A DNA stretch of 64,000 bases from Streptomyces chryseus (GTDB lineage Bacteria; Actinomycetota; Actinomycetes; Streptomycetales; Streptomycetaceae). Each line of letters begins with the position of its first letter. Position 1 is the stretch's first letter. The stretch is taken from positions 1 to 64,000 of the forward strand of contig NZ_BMVO01000025.1 of assembly GCF_014650755.1 (NCBI RefSeq). Reading direction: 5' to 3'. A program made the translations under genes and the position numbers. A model generated the notes under the pieces. That model searched no databases. It was not told where the DNA came from and saw nothing but the letters and a program-made list of their open reading frames with translations. Shown piece after piece: positions 51,153 through 59,269 of the stretch.

Positions 51153-53402
51153 TCAGGCGAAGAGGCCCGGCAGCGTCGCCTCGTGCGCGGTGCGCAGCTC
51201 GCTCAGCGGGATGCTGAACTCGGCCTGCACCTCGATCTCGTCGCCGTCCACGACACCGATCCGGGTCGCGGGCAGACCGCGCGCCCCGCACATGTCGTTG
51301 AAGCGGAGCTCCTCGCTGCGCGGCACGGACACGACCGCCCGGCCCGCCGACTCGGAGAAGAGGAACACGAAGGAGTCGAGGCCGTCCGGCACGACCAGCC
51401 GCGCACCCTTCCCGCCCCGCAGGCAGGACTCGGTGACCGCCTGGATCAGGCCGCCGTCGCTCAGGTCGTGCGCCGCGTCGATCATGCCGTCGCGCGAGGC
51501 CGAGATCAGGATCTCGCCGAGCAGCTTCTCCCGGTCCAGGTCGACCTTCGGCGGCATGCCGCCGAGGTGGTCGTGGATCACCTGGGACCAGGCCGAGCCG
51601 CCCAGTTCCTCGTGCGTGTCGCCGAGCAGGTAGAGGAGCTGGCCCTCTTCCGCGAAGGCGACGGGCGTACGCCGGGTCACGTCGTCGATCACGCCGAGCA
51701 CCGCGACGACCGGCGTCGGGTGGATGGCGGTCTCGCCGGTCTGGTTGTAGAGCGAGACGTTGCCGCCGGTCACCGGCGTACCGAGCTGCAGGCAGCCGTC
51801 CGCGAGACCGCGCGTGGCCTCAGCGAACTGCCACATGACGTCCGGGTCCTCGGGGGAGCCGAAGTTCAGGCAGTCGGAGATCGCGAGCGGCTTGGCGCCG
51901 GACGCGGCGACGTTGCGGTACGACTCGGCCAGCGCGAGCTGCGCGCCCGTGTACGGGTCGAGCTTCGCGTACCGGCCGTTGCCGTCGGTCGCCATGGCGA
52001 CGCCCAGGTTCGTCTTCTCGTCGATCCGCACCATGCCGGCGTCCTCGGGCATGGCGAGCACCGTGTTGCCCTGCACGAACCGGTCGTACTGGTCGGTGAT
52101 CCACGACTTCGACGCCTGGTTCGGCGACGAGACCAGCTTCAGCACCTGCTCGCGCAGCTCCGCCGCGTTCGCCGGGCGGGCCAGCTTGTTGGCGTCGTCG
52201 GCCTGGAGGGCGTCCTGCCACGCGGGACGGGCGTACGGCCGGTTGTAGACCGGGCCCTCGTGGGCCACGGTGCGCGGCGGCACGTCGACGATCTGCTCGC
52301 CGTGCCAGAAGATCTCCAGCTGCGAGCCGTCGGTCACCTCACCGATGACGGTGGCGATGACGTCCCACTTCTCGCAGATCTCCATGAACCGGTCGACCTT
52401 GTCCGGCTCGACGATCGCGCACATGCGCTCCTGCGACTCGCTCATGAGGATTTCCTCGGGCGAGAGGGAGGAGTCGCGCAGCGGAACGGTGTCCAGTTCC
52501 ACGCGCATGCCGCCGGAACCGGCCGAGGCCAGCTCGGAGGTGGCACAGGACAGGCCCGCGCCGCCGAGGTCCTGGATGCCCGCGACGAGCTGCTCGCGGA
52601 AGATCTCCAGGGTGCACTCGATGAGGAGCTTCTCCTGGAACGGGTCGCCCACCTGGACGGCCGGACGCTTGGCGGGCCCGGTCGACTCGAAGGTCTCCGA
52701 GGCCAGCACCGACACGCCGCCGATGCCGTCGCCGCCCGTGCGGGCGCCGTACAGGACGACCTTGTTGCCGGGACCGCTCGCCTTCGCGAGGTGGATGTCC
52801 TCGTGCTTCATGACGCCGATGCAGCCGGCGTTGACCAGCGGGTTGCCCTGGTAGCACGCGTCGAAGACGACCTCGCCGCCGATGTTCGGCAGGCCCAGGC
52901 AGTTGCCGTAGCCGCCGATGCCCGCGACGACGCCGGGCAGCACGCGCCGGGTGTCGGGGTGGTCGGCCGCGCCGAAGCGCAGCGGGTCGACGACCGCGAC
53001 CGGGCGGGCGCCCATGGCGAGGATGTCGCGGACGATGCCGCCGACACCCGTGGCCGCGCCCTGGTAGGGCTCGATGTACGAGGGGTGGTTGTGCGACTCG
53101 ACCTTGAAGGTCACGGCGTAGCCCTGGCCGACGTCGACGACGCCCGCGTTCTCGCCGATGCCGACGAGCATCGCGTCGTTGGCGGGGACCTTCTCGCCGA
53201 ACTGCTTCAGGTGGACCTTGCTGCTCTTGTACGAGCAGTGCTCGGACCACATGACGCTGTACATGGCGAGCTCGGCGCCGGTCGGGCGGCGGCCGAGGAT
53301 CTCCCGGATGCGCGCGTACTCGTCCTCCTTGAGGCCGAGTTCCTTCCAGGGCTGCTCGGCCTCGGGGGTCTCGCCCGCGTGCTTGACAGTGTCCAAAGTC
53401 AT
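51153..53402 (-). CDS. purL: Phosphoribosylformylglycinamidine synthase, large subunit
   Basis: A 749-residue small-type PurL that works with PurQ and PurS to convert FGAR to FGAM using ATP and glutamine-derived ammonia. Motifs: MWSEHCSYKSSKVHLK, VESHNHPSYIEPYQGAATG, GIGGYGNCLGLP, DLGGAGLSCATSELA, and a late AHDLSDGGLIQAVTES. ATG 53402 overlaps the purQ stop by 4 bp, giving translational coupling. Length (about 750) is that of Gram-positive PurL needing separate PurS/PurQ. Confidence 0.97.
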   Translation of the reverse strand: MTLDTVKHAGETPEAEQPWKELGLKEDEYARIREILGRRPTGAELAMYSVMWSEHCSYKSSKVHLKQFGEKVPANDAMLVGIGENAGVVDVGQGYAVTFKVESHNHPSYIEPYQGAATGVGGIVRDILAMGARPVAVVDPLRFGAADHPDTRRVLPGVVAGIGGYGNCLGLPNIGGEVVFDACYQGNPLVNAGCIGVMKHEDIHLAKASGPGNKVVLYGARTGGDGIGGVSVLASETFESTGPAKRPAVQVGDPFQEKLLIECTLEIFREQLVAGIQDLGGAGLSCATSELASAGSGGMRVELDTVPLRDSSLSPEEILMSESQERMCAIVEPDKVDRFMEICEKWDVIATVIGEVTDGSQLEIFWHGEQIVDVPPRTVAHEGPVYNRPYARPAWQDALQADDANKLARPANAAELREQVLKLVSSPNQASKSWITDQYDRFVQGNTVLAMPEDAGMVRIDEKTNLGVAMATDGNGRYAKLDPYTGAQLALAESYRNVAASGAKPLAISDCLNFGSPEDPDVMWQFAEATRGLADGCLQLGTPVTGGNVSLYNQTGETAIHPTPVVAVLGVIDDVTRRTPVAFAEEGQLLYLLGDTHEELGGSAWSQVIHDHLGGMPPKVDLDREKLLGEILISASRDGMIDAAHDLSDGGLIQAVTESCLRGGKGARLVVPDGLDSFVFLFSESAGRAVVSVPRSEELRFNDMCGARGLPATRIGVVDGDEIEVQAEFSIPLSELRTAHEATLPGLFA

Positions 53403-54079
53403 GCGTTGACCAGCTTCTTCAGGATCGAGGTGAAGAATCCGAGGCCGTCGGTACGTCCCGTGCCGACCAGCGGCTCCACGGCGTGCTCCGGGTGCGGCAT
53501 CAGGCCGACGACGTTGCCGGCGGCGTTGGTGATGCCGGCGATGTCACGGAGCGAGCCGTTCGGGTTGACGTCGAGGTAGCGGAAGGCGACGCGGCCCTCC
53601 GCCTCCAGCTCGTCGAGCACGCGCTCCTCGGCGACGTAACGGCCGTCCATGTTCTTGAGCGGGATGTGGACCTCCTGCCCGGCGGTGTAGTCCGCCGTCC
53701 AGGCCGTGCCGCTCGTCTCCACGCGCAGCTTCTGCTCGCGGCAGATGAAGTGCAGGTGGTTGTTCTGGAGCATCCCGCCGGGCAGCAGGTGCGCCTCGGT
53801 GAGGATCTGGAATCCGTTGCAGATGCCGAGGACCGGGAGACCGGCCTTCGCCTGCTCGATGATCGTCTCCATCACCGGCGAGAAGCGGGCGATCGCGCCG
53901 GCCCGCAGGTAGTCGCCGTAGGAGAAGCCTCCCGCGAGCACGACCGCGTCGACCTGCTTGAGGTCCTTGTCGCGGTGCCACAGCGAGACCGGCTCGGCGC
54001 CCGCGGTCCGGACGGCGCGGAGGCTGTCCTTGTCGTCGAGCGTTCCCGGAAAGGTGACGACTCCGATACGAGCGGTCAC
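53399..54079 (-). CDS. purQ: Phosphoribosylformylglycinamidine synthase, glutaminase subunit
   Basis: A 226-residue class I glutamine amidotransferase. The nucleophile is Cys87 in VLGICNGFQILTEA; the His/Glu pair is in MPHPEHAVEPL near residue 195. ATP-independent hydrolysis of glutamine supplies ammonia to PurL. It begins by overlapping purS by 4 bp and ends by overlapping purL by 4 bp. Confidence 0.97.
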   Translation of the reverse strand: MTARIGVVTFPGTLDDKDSLRAVRTAGAEPVSLWHRDKDLKQVDAVVLAGGFSYGDYLRAGAIARFSPVMETIIEQAKAGLPVLGICNGFQILTEAHLLPGGMLQNNHLHFICREQKLRVETSGTAWTADYTAGQEVHIPLKNMDGRYVAEERVLDELEAEGRVAFRYLDVNPNGSLRDIAGITNAAGNVVGLMPHPEHAVEPLVGTGRTDGLGFFTSILKKLVNA

Positions 54080-54327
54080 TTCGACTCCTCCACCTTCACG
54101 GTGAAGTCCTCGATGACGGTGTTGGCGAGGAACGTTTCGGCCATCTCGTTGATGCGGGCGAGGGCGGCGTCATCGACCGGCCCGTCGACCTCGAGCTCGA
54201 AACGCTTTCCCTGACGGACGTCCGCGATTCCCTCGAAGCCGAGACGGGGCAGTGCACGCTGCACCGCCTGTCCCTGCGGGTCGAGGATCTCGGGCTTGAG
54301 CATGACGTCGACTACGACGCGTGCCAC
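54076..54327 (-). CDS. purS: Phosphoribosylformylglycinamidine synthase, PurS subunit
   Basis: An 83-residue small subunit that bridges PurL and PurQ: ARVVVDVMLKPEILDPQGQA, GFEGIADVRQGKRFELEV and AETFLANTVIEDFTV. The GTG at 54327 has GGGAG 5 bp upstream; the GTG at 54333 would abut the ribosome site and is less likely. First gene of purS-purQ-purL, divergent from the lsr2 paralogue. Confidence 0.95.
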   Translation of the reverse strand: MARVVVDVMLKPEILDPQGQAVQRALPRLGFEGIADVRQGKRFELEVDGPVDDAALARINEMAETFLANTVIEDFTVKVEESK

Positions 54328-54652
54328 TGGCACTCCCGGTGGTGGTGTGGTGCGAAGGCGGTTCCATCAGCGTACCCGCCCTGAAATTCTACGCGGGTAG
54401 ATATACGTTGACGTGGATCACGTTCCGGTATCGGGCACGACAACTCAGGGAAAAATCCGCGAAAAAGTGGCCGTCTCCGATTGCGGAGAGACACGCGGAC
54501 GGAATTAACTGGGCTTCACCATGCAATGCCTCGCGCTGTACAAAGGAATAGCGAGAAAATGAGCATTGCTCCAAATCAGCCGGAAGGCCGGCATCACCGC
54601 ACGTCAGGCGCGATGTCTGATGCGGTAGTGCCGCAGGAAAGGACCGACGTCC
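54328..54652. other. AT-richer divergent region between purS and the lsr2 paralogue
   Basis: About 325 bp, clearly lower in GC than its surroundings, with ATTCTACGCGGGTAGATATA near 54386-54406, GGGAAAAATCCGCGAAAAAGT near 54447, and AATTAACT near 54504. It carries both promoters. AT-rich DNA is the preferred target of Lsr2 proteins, so autoregulation is plausible. No gene. Confidence 0.55.
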
Positions 54653-54970
54653 GTGGCTCAGCGCGTAGTGGTCACGCTCTCCGACGACATCGACGGAGGG
54701 GATGCAGCGGAAACGGTCAGCTTCGGCCTGGACGGGAAGTCGTACGAGATCGACCTGAATCCCGCCAATGCAAAGAAACTGCGCACGGCACTGGAGCCCT
54801 TCATCGAGGCCGGCCGAAAGCACTCGAAGTCGGGCAAGGTCTACCGCCACACGCCCGTGGCGCCCGACCCCGCCGCCGTGCGCGCCTGGGCGCGCTCGCA
54901 CCAGATGGACGTTCCGGCCCGCGGCCGCATCCCGAAGAAGGTCTACGAGGCCTTCGCCGAGGCCTCCTGA
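54653..54970 (+). CDS. Lsr2-family nucleoid-associated protein (paralogue, LsrL-like)
   Basis: A 105-residue xenogeneic-silencing protein. The N-terminal dimerisation part is AQRVVVTLSDDIDGGDAAETV and FGLDGKSYEIDLN. The C-terminal DNA-binding part is PAAVRAWARSHQMDVPARGR, with AT-hook-like RGR and IPKKVYEAF. Streptomycetes carry two Lsr2 proteins; the position beside purS corresponds, from memory, to SCO4076 (LsrL). It should bridge AT-rich DNA and repress foreign genes. GTG 54653 follows AGGAAAGGA. Confidence 0.93.
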   Translation: MAQRVVVTLSDDIDGGDAAETVSFGLDGKSYEIDLNPANAKKLRTALEPFIEAGRKHSKSGKVYRHTPVAPDPAAVRAWARSHQMDVPARGRIPKKVYEAFAEAS

Positions 54971-55045
54971 CGGCCCGAGGGCGGCCCGCCGCCGGCCGGG
55001 CGCGCGGGCCGGGGCGCGGCCTCGGAGCCCCCGCGAGCAGCCGAC

Positions 55046-55076
55046 TTGCGTTCCACCCCTGGTGATCGGCTAGAGT
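55046..55076 (+). promoter_or_regulatory. Promoter of the tRNA-Gly pair
   Basis: TTGCGT (55046-55051), 19-bp spacer, TAGAGT (55071-55076), about 50 bp before tRNA-Gly(UCC). Confidence 0.5.
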
Positions 55077-55125
55077 CTGGAGCACGCCGAGGGGCAAGGC
55101 CGAAAAGCCGGTCCCCGAGCAGCGT

Positions 55126-55197
55126 GCGGGTGTAGTTCAGTAGTAGAACACCCCCCTTCCAGGGGGGAGGCGCAGTGTGCAATTCCTGTCACCCGCT
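55126..55197 (+). tRNA. tRNA-Gly (UCC) with aberrant D-loop and T-arm
   Basis: Acceptor GCGGGTG/CACCCGC, D-stem GTTC/GAAC and a very strong anticodon stem (CCCCC/GGGGG) with anticodon TCC. The D-loop reads AGTAGTA, so the normal G18-G19 is A18-G19. The T-arm reads GCAG-T-G, loop TGCAATT, then CCTGT: Psi55 is replaced by G and the stem pairs only if one T is bulged. The G18-Psi55 contact that holds the tRNA elbow is thus lost. The change resembles staphylococcal tRNAs used in peptidoglycan synthesis. CCA is not encoded. Confidence 0.88.
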
Positions 55198-55250
55198 CTA
55201 CATCGCTCATCGACCACTCCGGTGGATCGGGTACAGTGATGGCACCACAT

Positions 55251-55323
55251 GCGGACGTGGCTCAGTTGGTAGAGCATCACCTTGCCAAGGTGAGGGTCGC
55301 GAGTTCGAATCTCGTCGTCCGCT
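55251..55323 (+). tRNA. tRNA-Gly (GCC), copy 1
   Basis: Acceptor GCGGACG/CGTCCGC, anticodon GCC, normal D-loop with GG and T-loop TTCGAAT. Lies 53 bp after the UCC tRNA, probably cotranscribed or driven from a TACAGT -10 near 55232. Confidence 0.95.
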
Positions 55324-55332
55324 CCATGAGTA

Positions 55333-55366
55333 CGAAAGGCCCCGGTCATTGCGACCGGGGCCTTCG
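55333..55366 (+). terminator. Terminator after the tRNA-Gly pair
   Basis: CGAAAGGCCCCGGTC / GACCGGGGCCTTCG, a stem of about 13 bp directly after tRNA-Gly. Confidence 0.88.
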
Positions 55367-55473
55367 TCGTGTTGTCCCCGGTGCCGAAGGGCGACTGCGG
55401 TACTGACATTTGTCATGGACCCCGGTGACACCGCGCACTGCCGCCGGCCTTGGTCCGGCGGAAACCTTGAGAC

Positions 55474-56433
55474 ATGACCAGCGACGAGCATGTGATCGAC
55501 GCCGAGGGGTTGCGGCGTACCTACGGCGGCGGCTTCGAAGCCGTCCGTTCCCTCTCCTTCTCCGTGGCGCGCGGCGAGCTCTTCGCGCTGCTCGGCACCA
55601 ACGGGGCGGGCAAGACCTCGACCCTGGAGCTCCTGGAGGGCCTCGCCCGCCCCAGCGGCGGCAGCGTCCGAGTGCTCGGGCACGATCCTTACACCGAGCG
55701 CGCGGCCGTGCGGCCCCGGGTCGGCGTCATGCTCCAGGAGGGCGGCTTCCCGTCCGAGCTGACCGTGCGCGAGACCGTCCGGATGTGGGCGGGCTGCACC
55801 AGCGGGGCGCGGCCGGTGGGCGCGGCGCTGGAGATGGTGGGGCTGCACGGGCGGGAGAACGTACGGGTGAAGCAGCTCTCCGGCGGGGAGCGGCGGCGGC
55901 TCGACCTGGCCACGGCGCTGCTCGGACGGCCCGAGGTCCTCTTCCTCGACGAGCCGACCACGGGGCTCGACGCCGAGGGGCGGCGCGAGACCTGGGACCT
56001 GGTGCGTGAGCTGCGCGACGGGGGGACGACCGTGCTGCTGACCACGCACTACCTGGAGGAGGCGGCGGAGCTCGCCGACCGGCTGGCGATCCTGCACGAG
56101 GGGCGGTTCGCGGCGCAGGGGCGGGTGGACGAGGTCGTGGCGCAGTACCCGTCGCGGATCTCCTTCGAGCTGCCGGACGGCTACCACCTGGGGGACCTGC
56201 CGCCGCTGGGGCAGCTGGGGGTCACGGGGCACGAAGTGGCGGGGCGTACGACGCGGTTGTTCACCGACCGGCTTCAGCGGACCGCCACCGGGCTGCTGAC
56301 GTGGGCGCAGGCGGCGGGGGTGGAGCTGCGCGGACTCGACGCCCGGTCGGCCTCGCTGGAGGAGGCGTTCCTGGAGATCGCGGGCGGGGCGAGGAAGAAC
56401 GAGCGGGACGAGGAAGGGGCGGTGGTCCGATGA
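55474..56433 (+). CDS. ABC transporter ATP-binding protein (ABC-2 exporter type)
   Basis: A 319-residue ATPase of the drug/lipid exporter class. Walker A GTNGAGKTSTLELL, Q-loop GVMLQEGGFP, signature KQLSGGERRRLDLA, Walker B VLFLDEPTTGLDAEG and the H-loop LLTTHYLEEAAELA are complete. A C-terminal DrrA-like extension follows. ATG 55474. Its stop overlaps the permease ATG (ATGA), so the two are coupled. Next come a histidine kinase and response regulator, which suggests inducible export. Confidence 0.95.
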   Translation: MTSDEHVIDAEGLRRTYGGGFEAVRSLSFSVARGELFALLGTNGAGKTSTLELLEGLARPSGGSVRVLGHDPYTERAAVRPRVGVMLQEGGFPSELTVRETVRMWAGCTSGARPVGAALEMVGLHGRENVRVKQLSGGERRRLDLATALLGRPEVLFLDEPTTGLDAEGRRETWDLVRELRDGGTTVLLTTHYLEEAAELADRLAILHEGRFAAQGRVDEVVAQYPSRISFELPDGYHLGDLPPLGQLGVTGHEVAGRTTRLFTDRLQRTATGLLTWAQAAGVELRGLDARSASLEEAFLEIAGGARKNERDEEGAVVR

Positions 56434-57197
56434 ACACGGCTGTGACGGGACGTATGGCGGCTCTGACGCGGGCCGAACTGACCCTGCTCGTACGGCACAG
56501 GGCGGTGCTCCTCACGGCGCTGGTGGTGCCGGTGGCCATGACGTTCGCGATGCGGCCGGTCGTCGAGGACATGGACCTGCGCGAGGCGGGGCTGTCGCTG
56601 GGGGAGGCGATGATGCCGATGGCCGTGGCGTTCGTGCTGCTCTTCGGGGTGTACTCGGCGCTGGTCACGGTCTATGTGGTGCGGCGCGAGGAGCTGGTAC
56701 TGAAGCGGCTGCGGACCGGGGAGCTCGGCGACGCGGAGATACTGGCCGGGACGGCCGCCGCCACGCTGGTGGCCGGTCTCGCGCAGTGCGTGATGCTGCT
56801 GGTCGCGGGGGCGGCGGTGCTGGGGATGGAGATGCCGGCCGATCCGGTGTGGGTGATGGCCGGTGTGCTGCTGGGGCTGGTGCTCGCCACCGCGATGGCC
56901 GCCCTGACCTCGGTGTTCACGCGGTCCGCCGAGGGCGCCCAGATCACGATCATGCCGCTGATGCTGATCTCGATGGTGGGGTCCGGTGTCGTCGTTCCGC
57001 TGGAGCTGCTTCCGGAGCGGGCGGCCCCGGTCCTGGAACTGCTGCCGCTGTCGCCGGTGGTGGAACTCGTGCGCGGCGGCTGGAGCGGGCAGTTGGGGGC
57101 GTACGAGGCGCTGGGGGCGGTCGGCACGGCGGTGGCGTGGACCGTACTGTCGGTGGTCGCTGTCCGGCGGTGGTTCCGGTGGGAGCCTCGGCGGTAG
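56430..57197 (+). CDS. ABC-2 type transporter permease
   Basis: A 255-residue permease with about six helices (VLLTALVVPVAMTFAM; AVAFVLLFGVYSALVTVYVV; LMLISMVGSGVVVPLELL). The region RREELVLKRLRTGEL is typical of ABC-2 permeases. It pairs with the preceding ATPase. The substrate is unknown. Followed after 77 bp by the kinase gene. Confidence 0.93.
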   Translation: MNTAVTGRMAALTRAELTLLVRHRAVLLTALVVPVAMTFAMRPVVEDMDLREAGLSLGEAMMPMAVAFVLLFGVYSALVTVYVVRREELVLKRLRTGELGDAEILAGTAAATLVAGLAQCVMLLVAGAAVLGMEMPADPVWVMAGVLLGLVLATAMAALTSVFTRSAEGAQITIMPLMLISMVGSGVVVPLELLPERAAPVLELLPLSPVVELVRGGWSGQLGAYEALGAVGTAVAWTVLSVVAVRRWFRWEPRR

Positions 57198-57274
57198 GGG
57201 CGGCGTACGGGCGCGGTTCTGTGCCGGGCGCGGAGAGCCGGGCGCCGAGCTGGTGCGGGGAAGAGGGGGACGGG

Positions 57275-58498
57275 ATGAGGGGCTTCTGGCGGAAGCGGAG
57301 TCAGGCCGCGAAGCTGGATCTGTACATGCGGGCGCTGCTGTACATCCTGCCGTGGCCGCTCTCTCTCGGCGTCGTGCTCCCGCTCATGGGTGGGCTGACC
57401 GGCCCCGACCCCGGTGCCGCCGCACTGGTGCGGGGAGTGCTGGCGCTCTCCGTGGCCCAGTGCGCTGTCGCCATGCACACCATCCACCACGGGCTCGCGC
57501 ATTACGTCGACGGCGCCCCGGCGCCCTGGCGCTCGGCGACCGTCGCGCTCGCGCTGATGGTGGCGTCGGTGGGGCTGATCGCGGCCCTTCAGGCGACCGG
57601 CGGCATCGACCGTCAGGGGACGGTGATGGCACAGATGCTGCTGAACACCCTGCTGACAGCGGCCATGTCGACGTTCATGCTGTCGACGCTCCGGCGGCTG
57701 GTCCTCGGGACGCTGGTCGTGGCGGTGCTGGTGGCGGGCGCGCTGGCAGCGACCGGCGGACACAGCGGGCTGCCCGTGGCGGGGGTGATCATCGTCCTCT
57801 GTGCAGGACTCTTCGGGCTGGTGACCACCCGGTCGTCGGCCTGGTTCGTCGCGGTGATCTGGGAACTGGACCAGGCCCGCGACGTGGCCGCGCGGCTCGC
57901 GGTCGCCGAGGAACGGCTGCGGTTCGGACGGGACATGCACGACGTGATGGGCCGCAACCTCGCCGTCATCGCGCTCAAGAGCGAGCTGGCGGTGCAGCTC
58001 GCGCGGCGGGGCAGGCCGGAGGCCGCCGACCAGATGGCCGAGGTGCAGCGGATCGCGCAGGAGTCGCAGCGCGAGGTGCGTGAGCTCGTACGGGGCTATC
58101 GAGCGGCGGATCTGCCCGCCGAACTGGAAGGGGCGCGGGGCGTGTTGAGCGCGGCGGGCATCGAGTGCCTGATGGACCGGGGTCCCGGCGACGAGCTGCC
58201 GGCCGGCGTGCAGTCGGCGCTCGGGTGGGTCGTCCGGGAAGCGACGACCAATGTGCTGCGGCACGGGGACGCGCGCAGGTGCACGGTACGGCTGAGGGCG
58301 GACGGGGGGCGTGCGGTGCTGGTCGTGGAGAACGACGGCGCGGGCGAGGTGTCCGCCACGGGCAGCCCCGGGTCGGGGCTCGCGGGGCTGCGGGAGCGGC
58401 TGGGCGCGGTCGGCGGGACGCTGCGGGCGGGGCCGGCCGGGGACGGGCGCTTCCGGCTCACAGCCGAGGTTCCGCTGGCCCGGGAGGCGCTGCGGTGA
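57275..58498 (+). CDS. Sensor histidine kinase of the DesK/NarL-partner class
   Basis: A 407-residue kinase. The N-terminal 180 residues hold about six membrane helices with little exposed loop, so it probably senses the membrane itself or a bound drug. The HisKA_3 phosphoacceptor is in RFGRDMHDVMGRNLAVIALK (His near residue 221). The ATPase domain has REATTNVLRHGDAR and GSGLAGLRERL. ATG 57275 follows GGGGGACGG. It ends in a GTGA overlap with the response regulator gene. Confidence 0.93.
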   Translation: MRGFWRKRSQAAKLDLYMRALLYILPWPLSLGVVLPLMGGLTGPDPGAAALVRGVLALSVAQCAVAMHTIHHGLAHYVDGAPAPWRSATVALALMVASVGLIAALQATGGIDRQGTVMAQMLLNTLLTAAMSTFMLSTLRRLVLGTLVVAVLVAGALAATGGHSGLPVAGVIIVLCAGLFGLVTTRSSAWFVAVIWELDQARDVAARLAVAEERLRFGRDMHDVMGRNLAVIALKSELAVQLARRGRPEAADQMAEVQRIAQESQREVRELVRGYRAADLPAELEGARGVLSAAGIECLMDRGPGDELPAGVQSALGWVVREATTNVLRHGDARRCTVRLRADGGRAVLVVENDGAGEVSATGSPGSGLAGLRERLGAVGGTLRAGPAGDGRFRLTAEVPLAREALR

Positions 58499-59121
58499 GT
58501 GATTCCGCCGTACGACCGGTGCGGGTGCTGCTCGCCGACGACGAGCATCTGATCAGGGGCGCGCTGGCGGCGCTCCTCGGACTGGAGGACGACCTCGTCG
58601 TGGTCGCCGAGGCGGCCACGGGGCCCGAGGCGCTGGCGATGGCACGGGCCCACCGGCCGGACGTCGCCGTGCTGGATCTCCAGATGCCGGGTCTCGACGG
58701 TGTGAGTGTGGCCACAGCCCTGCGCGACGAGCTGCCCGACTGCCGCTGCATGATCGTGACCAGCCACGGGCGGCCCGGGCATCTGAAGCGGGCGCTGGCG
58801 GCGGGGGTGCGGGCGTTCGTGCCGAAGACCGTCAGCGCGCAGCGGCTGGCCGAACTGATCCGGAGCGTACGGGACGGAAACCGTTACGTGGACCCGGAGT
58901 TGGCGGCCGACGCGATCTCCGCCGGGGACTCGCCGCTGACCGCCCGCGAGGCGGAGGTGCTGGAACTGGCGGCGGACGGGGCGCCGGTCACGGAGATCGC
59001 AGAGCGGGCGGCCCTGTCGCCGGGAACGGTGCGCAACTACCTGTCCTCGGCCGCCTCGAAACTGGGCGCCGAGAATCGTCATGCGGCGGTGCGGCTCGCA
59101 CGCGAGCGAGGTTGGGTATAG
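58495..59121 (+). CDS. LuxR/NarL-type response regulator
   Basis: A 208-residue regulator. The receiver domain has acidic pocket LLADDEH and phosphoacceptor Asp61 in VLDLQMPG, with Thr/Ser in IVTSHG and Lys in FVPKT. The C-terminal helix-turn-helix is LTAREAEVLELAADG, then ERAALSPGTVRNYLSSA. GTG 58495 overlaps the kinase stop. It probably controls the adjacent ABC exporter. Its stop codon lies inside the -10 of the next tRNA gene. Confidence 0.95.
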   Translation: MSDSAVRPVRVLLADDEHLIRGALAALLGLEDDLVVVAEAATGPEALAMARAHRPDVAVLDLQMPGLDGVSVATALRDELPDCRCMIVTSHGRPGHLKRALAAGVRAFVPKTVSAQRLAELIRSVRDGNRYVDPELAADAISAGDSPLTAREAEVLELAADGAPVTEIAERAALSPGTVRNYLSSAASKLGAENRHAAVRLARERGWV

Positions 59122-59122
59122 T
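59117..59122 (+). promoter_or_regulatory. -10 element of tRNA-Gly copy 2, overlapping a stop codon
   Basis: TATAGT at 59117-59122 includes the response regulator's TAG stop (59119-59121). The -35 region falls inside the coding sequence and is weak. Confidence 0.5.
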
Positions 59123-59150
59123 GGGCATCGCACACGGCAACACAGTGCAT

Positions 59151-59223
59151 GCGGACGTAGCTCAGTTGGTAGAGCGCAACCTTGCCAAGGTTGAGGTCGC
59201 CAGTTCGAACCTGGTCGTCCGCT
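59151..59223 (+). tRNA. tRNA-Gly (GCC), copy 2
   Basis: Acceptor GCGGACG/CGTCCGC, anticodon GCC, D-loop AGTTGGTA, T-loop TTCGAAC. Differs from copy 1 in the anticodon and T stems, so it is a paralogue rather than an exact repeat. Confidence 0.95.
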
Positions 59224-59229
59224 CAGAGG

Positions 59230-59263
59230 AGAAGGCCCCGGTCGTCACGACCGGGGCCTTCCG
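59230..59263 (+). terminator. Terminator between tRNA-Gly and purC
   Basis: GAAGGCCCCGGTCGT-CACGACCGGGGCCTTC, a stem of 14-15 bp that can serve both the tRNA (plus) and purC (minus). Confidence 0.88.
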
Positions 59264-59269
59264 CGTGTT

